The position numbers and the translations under genes were made by a program. From the NCBI RefSeq assembly GCF_013322225.1, contig NZ_JAAMFB010000003.1:180185-244184 (forward strand): a stretch of DNA of 64,000 nucleotides, given 5' to 3'. The stretch's first letter is position 1. Each line of letters opens with the position of its first letter. Below, piece after piece: positions 25,886-34,549 of this stretch. This DNA is from Agrobacterium larrymoorei (GTDB taxonomy: Bacteria > Pseudomonadota > Alphaproteobacteria > Rhizobiales > Rhizobiaceae). Under the pieces are notes generated by a model that was given only the letters and a program-made list of their open reading frames with translations, made no database searches and had not been told where the DNA came from.

Positions 25886-27436
25886 TCACGCATTGCCCGT
25901 GGCGGCGCGCACCAGCTTTTCCGGTGAAAATTCCGCCCGCTCGAACGTGCCCGCCATCAGCCCTTCGCGCATAACGATGGCGCGGTCGGACATGCCGAGA
26001 ATTTCCGGCAGTTCGGATGAAATCATGATGATCGACAGCCCCTCCGCCGCCAGTTCGCTGATGAAACCATGGACGGCAGCCTTGGAGCCAATATCGATAC
26101 CCTTGGTCGGCTCGTCCAGAATGATCACCTTCGGCTGCGTTGCCAGCCATTTGCCGATCACCACCTTCTGCTGGTTGCCGCCAGACAGCGTGCCCACCGG
26201 CACGGAAAGCGCAGCGGCGCGAAGATCGAGCCGCGAGGCATATTTGCGCGCTAGCGCAAACTCATTGGCCGCTTTCAGAAAGCCTTTCCGCGATGTACGT
26301 GCCAGCGAAGGCAGCGACATGTTCTGATAAATAGGCATTTCCAGCGCCAGCCCATGACGCCCGCGCTCTTCCGGCACATAGACGATGCCCGCCCGGATCG
26401 CGTCTTCCGGCGAGCGGATGGAAATCGTCTGCCCGTCCAGCGTCAGCGTGCCGGAGGCTGGCCGGGTGATGCCGAACAGCGACTGGCAAAGCTCCGAGCG
26501 CCCCGCACCGATCAGCCCGTAAAGCCCCAGAATTTCCCCCTTGCGCAGATCGAGCGAAATGCCACGAAACTCGGTATCATGGCTGTAATCGCGGATCGAG
26601 AGCACAGTGCCGCCAATGTTCACGCTCTGCTTGGGGAAGGCATCCTTCACATCGCGGCCCACCATCAGCCGCACGATCTCGTCCTGCGGCGTGGCGGCAA
26701 GCTCGCCCGCACCGACCATGCGACCATCACGGAAGACGGCATAATTCTCGGCAATCTCATAAACTTCATCGAATTTGTGACTGATGAACAGGATCGCCTT
26801 GCCCTGTCGTTTCAGGTTTTCGACAATGCGGAACAGGTCATCGATTTCCTTGCGAGACAGCGCCGCCGTCGGCTCGTCCATGATGACGATGCGCGCTTCC
26901 ACGGATAGCGCGCGCGCAATCGCCACCAGATGCCGCTGCGCAATCGACAGGTCTTTAAGCCGAATGGTCGGATCGATCTTGCTTTCCAGCCGCTCCAGCA
27001 ACGACCGCGATTTCTCGTTGATCGTCTTCCAGTCGATCAGCCCGAGCCTGCCCTTCGGCGCATGGCCGAGGAATATGTTTTCGCCGACAGACAATTCATC
27101 GAACAGCACCGTCTCCTGATGGATCGCCGTCACACCTGCATCGATGGCATCCTGCGCGCTGTGAAAACTCACCGGCTGCCCGTCCAGCAGGATCTCGCCC
27201 TCATTGGGCCGGTAAATGCCCGTCAGGATTTTGACCAGAGTGGATTTTCCCGCGCCGTTTTCGCCGATCAAGGCGGTAACCTTGCCGGGATAAAGCCGGA
27301 TGTCGACGCCATCCAGCGCCTTGACGCCGGGGAATATCTGGCTGATGCCGCGCATTTCCAGAATGGGAGCTGAACTTCCCATTGCCTGTGCGTAAGGCGC
27401 TGTCGCGTCGGTCATTTGTTCTACAGCCATCGTCAT
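25886..27436 (-). CDS. rhaT: L-rhamnose ABC transporter ATP-binding protein (double ATPase)
   Basis: A 516-residue protein of two fused ABC domains, as usual for RbsA-like sugar importers. The first half has Walker A GENGAGKST, Walker B IVIMDEPTAALS; the second has GLIGAGRSELCQ in place of a canonical Walker A, LSGGNQQKVVIGKWL and VIILDEPTKGID. The degenerate second P-loop is normal in this family. Starts at 27436 and 27430 are equivalent choices. A palindromic repeat lies between rhaS and rhaT. Confidence 0.93.
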   Translation of the reverse strand: MTMAVEQMTDATAPYAQAMGSSAPILEMRGISQIFPGVKALDGVDIRLYPGKVTALIGENGAGKSTLVKILTGIYRPNEGEILLDGQPVSFHSAQDAIDAGVTAIHQETVLFDELSVGENIFLGHAPKGRLGLIDWKTINEKSRSLLERLESKIDPTIRLKDLSIAQRHLVAIARALSVEARIVIMDEPTAALSRKEIDDLFRIVENLKRQGKAILFISHKFDEVYEIAENYAVFRDGRMVGAGELAATPQDEIVRLMVGRDVKDAFPKQSVNIGGTVLSIRDYSHDTEFRGISLDLRKGEILGLYGLIGAGRSELCQSLFGITRPASGTLTLDGQTISIRSPEDAIRAGIVYVPEERGRHGLALEMPIYQNMSLPSLARTSRKGFLKAANEFALARKYASRLDLRAAALSVPVGTLSGGNQQKVVIGKWLATQPKVIILDEPTKGIDIGSKAAVHGFISELAAEGLSIIMISSELPEILGMSDRAIVMREGLMAGTFERAEFSPEKLVRAATGNA

Positions 27437-27480
27437 TTTCAGAAATCCAGAGGCTCACTTTGGAGTAGGTGAAGCCCACA

Positions 27481-27581
27481 CACTCGACGTCATCCTCGGG
27501 CTTGACCCGAGGATCCATCCCCGTATCCACAGCTGCGACGTCAGTGGATCCTCGGGTCAAGCCCGAGGATGACGTCGAGTG
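27481..27581. repeat. palindromic intergenic repeat, family A, copy 2
   Basis: Near-perfect inverted arms: CACTCGACGTCATCCTCGGG... at the left and ...CCCGAGGATGACGTCGAGTG at the right, each with an internal CCTCGGG/CCCGAGG hairpin and GGATCC at the inner end, around a centre of about 25 bases. It lies inside the rha operon between rhaS and rhaT, where an RNA hairpin could raise the ratio of binding protein to ATPase. Confidence 0.92.
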
Positions 27582-27634
27582 TTGGGTGAAGGAGAGTGCC
27601 TCATCAACGCGGTCAGTGAGGCACTCGTTAGCAA

Positions 27635-28645
27635 TCAGAAAATCTTCGAGAACTGATCGATGTTCTTCGCATCGTAAACGAACGGATCAGCCATGGCCGC
27701 TTCGCTGTTTTCACCGACCTTGATCTTGCCCATGCGACCGGCTTCGATTTCCGAGCCCGGCTTGCCATCGGCATCGCCCTTCACGAGATGATAGGCGATC
27801 TGGGTGGCGGAGTAGCCGAGGTCGATCGGGTTCCAGATGGCGAATTCCTTCGTCGCACCGGACTTGATCGCCCCCGCCATTTCGGAAGGAAGCCCCAGAC
27901 CCGTCACGAAGACCTGACCGATCTTGCCCGCATCCTTAACTGCCTGAGAGGCGGCCAGAACGCCGACTGTGGTTGGTGCAACGATGACCTTCACATTCGG
28001 CTGCGAGGTGAGAAGACCCTGCGCTTCGCGGTAGCTCTTGTCGGCCAGATCGTCACCGTAAACCGTGGTCACCAAGTTGAGGCCGGGGAAGTCCTTCAAC
28101 TGCTTCTTCATCTCATCGATCCAGATATTCTGGTTCGTAGACGTGGTGGTGGCAGACAGGATGGCGAAATCACCCTTGCCGCCTTCCAGATGGTCTGCTG
28201 CAAGCTGCAGGCACATCTTGCCGATCAGGGCATTGGAAGAAGGGTTGAGCTGAAGAATACGGCCCTCAGGCGCTACGCCCGAATCCCAGGAAATCACCTT
28301 GATGCCGCGCTGTGCGGCCTTCTTCAGGGCAGGCACCACCGCATCCGGGTCGTTGGCGGAAATGGCAATCGCATCCACACCTTGAGCGATCAGCGAATTG
28401 ATCACTTCGATCTGGCCTTCGGCGGTGGTGGTGGTCGGGCCGGTATAGATGATTTCTACGCCGCCGAGCTCCTTCGCCGCTTCCTGCGCGCCCTTATTGG
28501 CCGCCTCGAAGAAGCCGTTGCCGAGCGATTTCACGACCAGAGCGATCTTGATGTCTTTGGCCTGCGCCACGCCGCCGAAACCGGCAACGCCCATGGCAAC
28601 ACTAAGGGCCAGCGCTTGTGTCAATTTTCTGCGTGTAAGTTTCAT
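27635..28645 (-). CDS. rhaS: L-rhamnose ABC transporter periplasmic binding protein
   Basis: A 336-residue exported protein with a signal peptide (MKLTRRKLTQALALSVAMGV, cleaved near AQA) and a RbsB-like periplasmic fold: DIKIALVVKSLGNGFFEAANKGAQEAA and the SANDPDAVVPALKKAAQRGIKVISWDSG hinge segment. It delivers rhamnose to RhaPQT. It follows rhaR by 41 bases with a purine-rich ribosome site, and is followed by the palindromic repeat. Confidence 0.93.
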   Translation of the reverse strand: MKLTRRKLTQALALSVAMGVAGFGGVAQAKDIKIALVVKSLGNGFFEAANKGAQEAAKELGGVEIIYTGPTTTTAEGQIEVINSLIAQGVDAIAISANDPDAVVPALKKAAQRGIKVISWDSGVAPEGRILQLNPSSNALIGKMCLQLAADHLEGGKGDFAILSATTTSTNQNIWIDEMKKQLKDFPGLNLVTTVYGDDLADKSYREAQGLLTSQPNVKVIVAPTTVGVLAASQAVKDAGKIGQVFVTGLGLPSEMAGAIKSGATKEFAIWNPIDLGYSATQIAYHLVKGDADGKPGSEIEAGRMGKIKVGENSEAAMADPFVYDAKNIDQFSKIF

Positions 28646-28686
28646 TCCCTTTTCCTCCCGTTTGAAACTTCACCGCCCGGCGCTCC

Positions 28687-29514
28687 TCATGCGACCGAAG
28701 CGGAATCCTCCTCTGTCGGCGGTCTTCCCGCCTGCGAAGCTGTCGCCCCGGCAATGACCAGCGTCACGCCAGCGGCCTCCACCATGCGCGCCGCCTCGTC
28801 TGAAATATCGTCATCGGTAATGATGGTCGAAACCGTTTCCAGTGGTGTCAGGATGAGGCTCGAGCGTTTGCGAAACTTGGAGCTGTCGATCATCACGATC
28901 AGCTCTTCCGCCTGCCGCATCAGTTTCTGTTCGCTCTGGATCACCAGCGCATCCGATTCCATGATGCCGAGCGCACCCACACCCTGCGCACCGATGAAGA
29001 TGCGCCGCGCATAGAAATTGCGGATCGCGTCATTCTCGAAGGGTGAAAGGATCAGGCTCTGGTCGCGATAGATCGCCCCGCCCGGAACACTGACATTGCA
29101 CTTGGAATGCTTCACCAGATGTTCGGCAATCGCAAAGGAATTGGTCATCACCTGCAAGCGCCGTGCAGACATGTAATGCACCATCTGGAACGTCGTCGTG
29201 CCGCCATTGATAATGATGGCGTCACCCTCTTCGCAAAGGTCAACCGCCTTGCGTGCAATTGCGCGTTTCTTGTCGATATTGACCGATTCCGACACGCGGA
29301 ACGGGCGTGCCGCGAGATTTCCCAGTTGCGGCGGGTGCACCGCTTCGGCCCCACCACGCACGCGGCGCAGCTTTCCCTGAACGTGCAGAGACGCGATATC
29401 GCGCCGGATCGTCGCCTCGGACGCATCCGTCAATTCGGCAATATCCTGCACCGTCACCACAGGCTTTTCCTGTACGGCGCTTAGGATAATGCGATGGCGT
29501 TCACTCTCGTGCAT
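28687..29514 (-). CDS. rhaR: DeoR-family transcriptional regulator of the rhamnose locus
   Basis: A 275-residue repressor. The N-terminal helix-turn-helix is in VTVQDIAELTDASEATIRRDIASL (residues about 20-43), and the C-terminal effector domain has the DeoR sugar-phosphate pocket GGTTTFQMVHYM and IGAQGVGA. It corresponds to RhaR of Rhizobium leguminosarum. It is the first gene of the minus-strand operon and divergent from rhaD, so it likely binds the 29515-29713 gap. Confidence 0.9.
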   Translation of the reverse strand: MHESERHRIILSAVQEKPVVTVQDIAELTDASEATIRRDIASLHVQGKLRRVRGGAEAVHPPQLGNLAARPFRVSESVNIDKKRAIARKAVDLCEEGDAIIINGGTTTFQMVHYMSARRLQVMTNSFAIAEHLVKHSKCNVSVPGGAIYRDQSLILSPFENDAIRNFYARRIFIGAQGVGALGIMESDALVIQSEQKLMRQAEELIVMIDSSKFRKRSSLILTPLETVSTIITDDDISDEAARMVEAAGVTLVIAGATASQAGRPPTEEDSASVA

Positions 29515-29604
29515 GGGGTCCTCCTGCTCGCAATCTTTCGCAAACTTCTTATGTTGTCAATCAAGAACGAGCAAATTGTTTAATATTGCGCCGCACAATG
29601 AAAA

Positions 29605-29622
29605 TTTATGATCGTTTATGAT
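29605..29622. promoter_or_regulatory. candidate RhaR operator (direct repeats)
   Basis: TTTATGAT occurs at 29605-29612 and again at 29615-29622, ten bases apart, so both face the same side of the helix. TTGACA at 29622-29627 overlaps the end and with CGATAC at 29645-29650 (17-base spacer) could form the rhaD promoter. DeoR-family regulators commonly bind such direct repeats. Confidence 0.45.
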
Positions 29623-29713
29623 TGACATTGCGCTTTTGAATGCGCGATACCTGCACGCCAAGGGAGGCGGATTCATTCGAAATCCGCAGCAATCGATGTG
29701 GGAGGATATCGCG

Positions 29714-31807
29714 ATGGGACAATCCCGTCTTCTCGAAAACCGCTGGGATGATGCTTACGCGGCAAAGCTGGATGAGCCGGGAAAGCTGCTCTATCGCTCC
29801 AACCTGCTGGGCGCGGACAAGCGCATCACCAATTACGGCGGCGGCAACACCTCGGCGAAAGTGCTGGAAACCGATCCGCTGACGGGCGAAAAAGTCCGCG
29901 TCATGTGGGTCAAGGGTTCCGGCGGCGATGTCGGCACCATCAAGCTGGATGGTTTCGCCACGCTCTACATGGAAAAGCTGGAAGCGCTGAAGGGCATCTA
30001 CAAGGGTGTGGAAGATGAAGACCGCATGGTCGGTTTCCTGCCCCATTGCACCTTCAATCTCAATCCGCGCGCCGCCTCCATCGATACGCCTTTGCACGGT
30101 TTCGTGCCTTTCGATCATGTCGATCACATGCACCCGGACGCGATCATCGCAATCGCCGCCTCGAAGAATTCGAAGGAACTCACGCAACAGATTTTCGGTG
30201 ACGACATCGGCTGGCTGCCCTGGCGTCGCCCCGGCTTCCAGCTGGGTCTCGATCTCGAAGCCTTCGTGAAAGCCAACCCCAACGCCAAGGGCGTCGTTCT
30301 GGAAAGCCACGGCCTCTTCACCTGGGATAATGACGCGAAAAAGTGCTACGAACTGACGCTCGCCATCATCAACAAGGCCATCGAGTGGTTCGCCCGGGAA
30401 ACCGAAGGCAAAACCATCTTCGGCGGCGCAGTCGCCAAGACCCTGGCCGCTGAAGAACGCCGTGCCATCGCCGCCCGCCTGATGCCGGAAATCCGTGGCC
30501 GCATTGGCCGCGATGAGCGCAAGCTCGGCCATTTCGATGATCAGGATGCCGTGCTGGAATTCGTCAACTCCGCGCAGTTGAAACCGCTAGGTAGCCTCGG
30601 CACCTCCTGCCCGGACCACTTTCTGCGCACCAAAATCCGCCCGCTGATCCTCGATCTCAACACATCCAAGCCGGATGTGGACGCGCTGCTCGCCGGTCTG
30701 GACAAGGCGCTGGAGGATTACCGCGCCGATTACACCCGTTATTACGAGACCTGCAAACACGATAATTCGCCAAAAATCCGCGATCCTAATCCCGTCATCT
30801 TCCTCATCCCCGGCGTCGGCATGTTCTCCTTCGCCAAGGACAAGGCGACGGCCCGCATCGCTGGAGAATTTTACGTCAACGCCATCAACGTCATGCGCGG
30901 TGCCTCCACCGTGTCCGAATATCAGGGCCTTCCCGAACAGGAAGCTTTCGATATCGAATACTGGCTCCTGGAAGAAGCGAAGCTTCAGCGTATGCCGAAG
31001 CCCAAGAGCCTTGCAGGCCGTGTTGCCTTCATTACCGGCGGTGCCGGTGGCATCGGTCGCGCCACGGCGGAGCGCTTGGCAAGCGAAGGCGCCTGCGTCG
31101 TGCTGGCAGATATCGATGAGGGCGCTTTGGAAACGACGAAGGGCGATTTCGAGAAGCGTTTCAGCACCGATGCAGTCCGCACCGTGAAGCTGGACGTGAC
31201 CAAGGAAGACGCGGTTCTTGTCGCATTCACCGAGGCCAGCGTCGAATTCGGCGGCGTCGATATCCTCGTCTCCAACGCAGGCATTGCCTCATCCGCGCCA
31301 GTGGAAGACACCACGCTTGCCATGTGGAACAAGAATATCGACATTCTGGCCACCGGCTATTTCCTCGTCTCGCGCGAAGCCTTTCGCCTGTTCCGCCGCC
31401 AGAAGCTCGGTGGCAACGTCGTCTTCGTCGCTTCCAAGAATGGCCTTGCCTCTTCGCCCAACGCATCGGCCTATTGCACGGCAAAGGCTGCGGAAATCCA
31501 TCTTGCCCGCTGCCTCGCACTGGAAGGCGCAGACGCCGGCATCCGCGTCAACACGGTCAACCCTGATGCGGTTCTGCGTGGCTCGAAAATCTGGAATGGC
31601 GAGTGGCGCGAACAACGGGCGGCATCGTCCAAGATCGAGGTGGACGATCTCGAGGAACATTACCGCAAGCGCTCCATGCTGAAGCTGAACGTGTTCCCGG
31701 AGGATATAGCGGAGGCGATCTACTTCCTGGCCTCGGATGTCTCGGCGAAATCTACCGGCAATATTATCAATGTCGATGCGGGGAATGCGCAGAGCTTTAC
31801 GCGGTGA
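29714..31807 (+). CDS. rhaD: bifunctional rhamnulose-1-phosphate aldolase/short-chain dehydrogenase
   Basis: A 697-residue fusion. Residues about 1-420 are a class II aldolase domain (zinc histidines in HGFVPFDHVDHMHPDA, and VLESHGLFTW); residues about 430-697 are an NAD-binding short-chain dehydrogenase with TGGAGGIGRA and the catalytic YCTAK. It should split rhamnulose-1-phosphate into DHAP and lactaldehyde and oxidise or reduce the latter. ATG 29714 has GGAGG eight bases upstream; the longer reading from 29618 would put the promoter elements inside the gene. Transcribed with rhaI. Confidence 0.93.
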   Translation: MGQSRLLENRWDDAYAAKLDEPGKLLYRSNLLGADKRITNYGGGNTSAKVLETDPLTGEKVRVMWVKGSGGDVGTIKLDGFATLYMEKLEALKGIYKGVEDEDRMVGFLPHCTFNLNPRAASIDTPLHGFVPFDHVDHMHPDAIIAIAASKNSKELTQQIFGDDIGWLPWRRPGFQLGLDLEAFVKANPNAKGVVLESHGLFTWDNDAKKCYELTLAIINKAIEWFARETEGKTIFGGAVAKTLAAEERRAIAARLMPEIRGRIGRDERKLGHFDDQDAVLEFVNSAQLKPLGSLGTSCPDHFLRTKIRPLILDLNTSKPDVDALLAGLDKALEDYRADYTRYYETCKHDNSPKIRDPNPVIFLIPGVGMFSFAKDKATARIAGEFYVNAINVMRGASTVSEYQGLPEQEAFDIEYWLLEEAKLQRMPKPKSLAGRVAFITGGAGGIGRATAERLASEGACVVLADIDEGALETTKGDFEKRFSTDAVRTVKLDVTKEDAVLVAFTEASVEFGGVDILVSNAGIASSAPVEDTTLAMWNKNIDILATGYFLVSREAFRLFRRQKLGGNVVFVASKNGLASSPNASAYCTAKAAEIHLARCLALEGADAGIRVNTVNPDAVLRGSKIWNGEWREQRAASSKIEVDDLEEHYRKRSMLKLNVFPEDIAEAIYFLASDVSAKSTGNIINVDAGNAQSFTR

Positions 31808-31830
31808 GTAAAAGAGGGCGGAGACCATTC

Positions 31831-31929
31831 CTCCACCCGTCATCCTCGGGCTTGACCCGAGGATCCATCCGAGCCCACCCAATCCATCAGTAGTGGATCC
31901 TCGGGTCAAGCCCGAGGATGACGGCGGAG
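31831..31929. repeat. palindromic intergenic repeat, family A, copy 3
   Basis: Same arms as the copy at 27.5 kb (CGTCATCCTCGGGCTTGACC... and ...GGTCAAGCCCGAGGATGACG), around an unrelated centre of about 30 bases. Arms are conserved while the centre and outermost bases differ between copies, as expected of a mobile or gene-converted mosaic element. Lies between rhaD and the Pmp3-like gene. Confidence 0.92.
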
Positions 31930-31941
31930 GGGAGTGAGTGT

Positions 31942-32100
31942 CTACTTACGCAGAATAACCCAAATCGCATGAATGATCCCCGGCAGATAACCGCACAGCG
32001 TCAAAAGAATATTGAGCCAGAAATGAAGACCGAGGCCCACCTGCAAAAACACGCCGACAGGCGGCAGGATGATGGCGAGAAGAATGCGAATGACGTCCAC
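31942..32100 (-). CDS. Pmp3/YqaE-family small membrane protein
   Basis: A 52-residue proteolipid with two membrane segments and the family signature ILPPVGVFLQVGLGLHFWLN followed by LCGYLPGIIHAIWVILRK. The start is GTG 32100 (VDVIRILL, matching the usual MDIIRI start), with GGGA nine bases upstream; longer readings add a non-homologous extension. Family members affect membrane potential and salt tolerance in yeast; role here unproven. It lies antisense in the gap between rhaD and rhaI. Confidence 0.9.
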   Translation of the reverse strand: MDVIRILLAIILPPVGVFLQVGLGLHFWLNILLTLCGYLPGIIHAIWVILRK

Positions 32101-32190
32101 GATTGATAATCCCGTCTGATTGTTACCGTGCCAGTAACGTGAAGAGGGCGGGAATGGTTCAATGACAGCGTGGAGCAAAGGGAGGAAGAG

Positions 32191-33483
32191 ATGACGGAAT
32201 TGAGGATTGCGGCGGATATCGTCGCCCACGAAAACGAAAAGCGTGAAAAGGCCCACAGCGCGGATTACGCGGCGCTCGGCGAACACCTGTCCCGCCGCAA
32301 CATCGATATCGATGCGATCACGCGCAAAGTCTCAGAATTCTTCGTCGCGGTCCCGTCCTGGGGTGTCGGTACCGGCGGCACGCGCTTTGCCCGCTTCCCC
32401 GGCAAGGGCGAACCGCGCGGCATTTTCGACAAGCTGGATGATTGCGCCGTCATCAACCAGCTAACCTCTGCCACGCCCACCGTCTCGCTCCATATTCCAT
32501 GGGACAAGCAAGACCCGGCACGCCTCAAGTCGCACGCAAGCGCTCTCGGCCTCGGCTTCGACGCCATGAACTCCAATACCTTCTCGGACAGCGCAGACCA
32601 GAAGCATTCCTACAAATACGGCTCGCTCAGCCACACCGATGCTGCCACTCGTCAACAGGCCGTCGAACACAACATCGAATGCATCGAAATCGGGAATGCG
32701 TTGGGCTCGAAAGCGCTGACGGTATGGATCGGTGATGGCTCCAACTTCCCCGGCCAGAGCAATTTCACCAAAAGCTTCGAGCGCTACCTCGATGGCATGG
32801 CGCAAATCTACAAGGCCCTGCCGGATGATTGGCGCATCTTCTCTGAACACAAGATGTACGAGCCAGCCTTTTATTCGACCGTGGTGCAGGATTGGGGCAC
32901 GAACTACCTCATCGCCAACACGCTCGGCGAAAAGGCTTTCTGCCTTGTCGATCTCGGCCACCACGCACCGAACACGAACATCGAAATGATCGTCGCCCGC
33001 CTCATCCAGTTCGGCAAACTAGGCGGCTTCCATTTCAACGACAGTAAATATGGTGACGACGATCTGGACGCGGGCGCCATCGAGCCCTACCGCCTCTTCC
33101 TCGTCTTCAACGAACTGGTAGATGCGGAGCATCGCGGCGTAAAGGGCTTCCACCCGGCCCACATGATCGACCAGTCTCATAATGTGACCGACCCTATCGA
33201 AAGCCTGATCTCCAGCGCCAACGAAATCCGCCGCGCCTACGCTCAAGCCCTGCTGGTGGACCGCACCGCGCTGGAAGGCTTCCAGCAGGAAAACGACGCC
33301 CTGATGGCATCCGACACGCTGAAGCGCGCTTACCGCACTGATGTAGAGCCCATCCTCGTTGAGGCCCGAAAACGCGCGGGCGCCGCCATCGACCCAATCG
33401 CCACCTACCGAGCCAGCGGCTACCGCGCCAAGGTCGCTTCGGAGCGCCCGGAATCCAAGGCTGGCGGCGGCGGCATCATCTGA
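32191..33483 (+). CDS. rhaI: L-rhamnose isomerase
   Basis: A 430-residue isomerase converting L-rhamnose to L-rhamnulose, of the rhizobial/Pseudomonas stutzeri-type TIM-barrel group rather than E. coli RhaA. Metal ligands are expected in FSEHKMYEPAF, LVDLGHHAPNTNIE and GFHFNDSKYGDDDLD, all present. ATG 32191 follows GGAGGAAGAG. It lies about 380 bases after rhaD, with the repeat and an antisense small gene between, so it may have its own promoter. Confidence 0.94.
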   Translation: MTELRIAADIVAHENEKREKAHSADYAALGEHLSRRNIDIDAITRKVSEFFVAVPSWGVGTGGTRFARFPGKGEPRGIFDKLDDCAVINQLTSATPTVSLHIPWDKQDPARLKSHASALGLGFDAMNSNTFSDSADQKHSYKYGSLSHTDAATRQQAVEHNIECIEIGNALGSKALTVWIGDGSNFPGQSNFTKSFERYLDGMAQIYKALPDDWRIFSEHKMYEPAFYSTVVQDWGTNYLIANTLGEKAFCLVDLGHHAPNTNIEMIVARLIQFGKLGGFHFNDSKYGDDDLDAGAIEPYRLFLVFNELVDAEHRGVKGFHPAHMIDQSHNVTDPIESLISSANEIRRAYAQALLVDRTALEGFQQENDALMASDTLKRAYRTDVEPILVEARKRAGAAIDPIATYRASGYRAKVASERPESKAGGGGII

Positions 33484-33508
33484 CGTTTGTGCTTGAAACG
33501 TTAACAAA

Positions 33509-33533
33509 TGAAGGCGCATCCCATGCGCCTTCA
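33509..33533 (+). terminator. terminator-like hairpin after rhaI
   Basis: An eleven-pair perfect stem TGAAGGCGCAT/ATGCGCCTTCA with a CCC loop, 25 bases after the rhaI stop. Only a weak T-run (AATTT) follows. Confidence 0.7.
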
Positions 33534-33616
33534 CCAATTTGTAACCAAATATATCCGCCAGTAAGATTGTGAGTTTCGCCCCACCATCTCCACATTCACG
33601 TCTATGTTAGCGGAGC

Positions 33617-33781
33617 ATGAGAAAGCCGATAGACAAAGCCGGACTGATCTTCGTCGCACTCCTCTGCGTGCTGGTAGGCCTCGTCCTCTCCATCGTACTC
33701 TTCGACGATAAAATTCAGCTCGCGCCGCAGACTCAGGATGGCTCGCTGATACCGAGGACCACGGTTCAGCCGCAGCAATAA
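33617..33781 (+). CDS. 54-residue single-span membrane protein
   Basis: From ATG 33617 the reading gives MRKPIDKAGLIFVALLCVLV then a second half of the membrane span, the charged FDDKIQL and a Gln-rich end, with TAA at 33779. Basic start, one hydrophobic segment (residues ~9-29) and a polar tail outside suggest an inner-membrane peptide. The ribosome site is poor (GGAG only one base from the ATG), so the call is tentative. No family recognised. Confidence 0.45.
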   Translation: MRKPIDKAGLIFVALLCVLVGLVLSIVLFDDKIQLAPQTQDGSLIPRTTVQPQQ

Positions 33782-33887
33782 TGCACCATTTTGCATTTAT
33801 TTCGCGTGACGGCTCAGCCGATATTGTGGCTGTGGATTATCAGTTGGTATTGAGAACGACGACTGTGCGCCAAAGGATCGACTAAAC

Positions 33888-34298
33888 ATGCGAATGGTTT
33901 CTGCTGTAGCATTGTTTTTAAGCGCGACATTTTTTTATAGCGCGGCAGCGGCTGATGAAAGTTACCGAAAAGAGCGTGTAAACCGCACGGTCATGAGCGG
34001 TATCAGAACCAAAATCGGCCAGCATTATCATATCAATAACGACTGCACTCCAGCGCAGATGCCGCCGACTGTTGTCATTCAGTCCCCAGCCCATGGTAAA
34101 ATAGAAATCGTGAAAGAAAAAATCTTTCCCAAATCGAATGGACCGCTTGCCCGATGCGGCTCCGTTAAGGTGCCGGGTCTGGCAGGTTATTACACGTCGA
34201 AGCCGGGGTTCGCTGGCAAGGACCAGTTTACCCTGCGCGCGCCTGTTGGTGATGGAAAGATCGCTGACACGACCATCATCGTCAACGTTTTGAAGTAG
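33888..34298 (+). CDS. secreted protein of unknown function
   Basis: A 136-residue protein with a clear signal peptide (hydrophobic residues ~4-17, cleavage near AAAA-DES). The mature part has two cysteines (in NDCTPAQ and ARCGSVKV) that could form a disulfide, and a beta-rich stretch ending GKDQFTLRAPVGDGKIADTTIIVNV, which resembles an Ig-like or cadherin-like repeat unit. Start ATG 33888 has AAGGA upstream. Base composition is a little lower in GC than the neighbours. No function can be assigned. Confidence 0.7.
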   Translation: MRMVSAVALFLSATFFYSAAAADESYRKERVNRTVMSGIRTKIGQHYHINNDCTPAQMPPTVVIQSPAHGKIEIVKEKIFPKSNGPLARCGSVKVPGLAGYYTSKPGFAGKDQFTLRAPVGDGKIADTTIIVNVLK

Positions 34299-34346
34299 GT
34301 TCAAAGCCCGCAACAGCTGGGCACGTGCTTGCGTAGACTGGGAAAA

Positions 34347-34422
34347 TGGTGCCGCTTACGTGACTCGAACACGTGACCCCGTCATTACGAATGACGTGCT
34401 CTACCAACTGAGCTAAAGCGGC
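34347..34422 (-). tRNA. tRNA-Thr (anticodon CGT)
   Basis: On the minus strand: acceptor GCCGCTT pairing with AAGCGGC, D loop AGTTGGTAGAG, anticodon stem CGTCA/TGACG with loop TTCGTAA (CGT), T loop GTTCGAGTC and an encoded CCA. Reads ACG codons. Confidence 0.96.
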
Positions 34423-34549
34423 CTGGCTGTTGCGCCGAATTAGGCTTCGGCGCGGCGTATGGCGGGCTGATACAGCCATTGACGGAGGATTTCAAGTGTT
34501 CAAAACGAGTTCTTGAAATTTTCCCCGTCTGCTGGCTCGTCCAGACACT

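Noticed and set aside
29618..29713. Longer N-terminus for RhaD
   Set aside because: The reading is open, but GGAGG at 29701-29705 points to ATG 29714, and the longer form would begin inside the operator and promoter elements.
3951..31929. CRISPR array
   Set aside because: The repeats are single, palindromic and 4-24 kb apart, with no spacers or cas genes.
33602..33796. Minus-strand 64-residue frame
   Set aside because: Antisense to the more plausible membrane peptide and without a ribosome site or pattern.
34347..34422. tRNA-Thr as an integration site of a genomic island
   Set aside because: No integrase gene or direct repeat of the tRNA end was found in the window.
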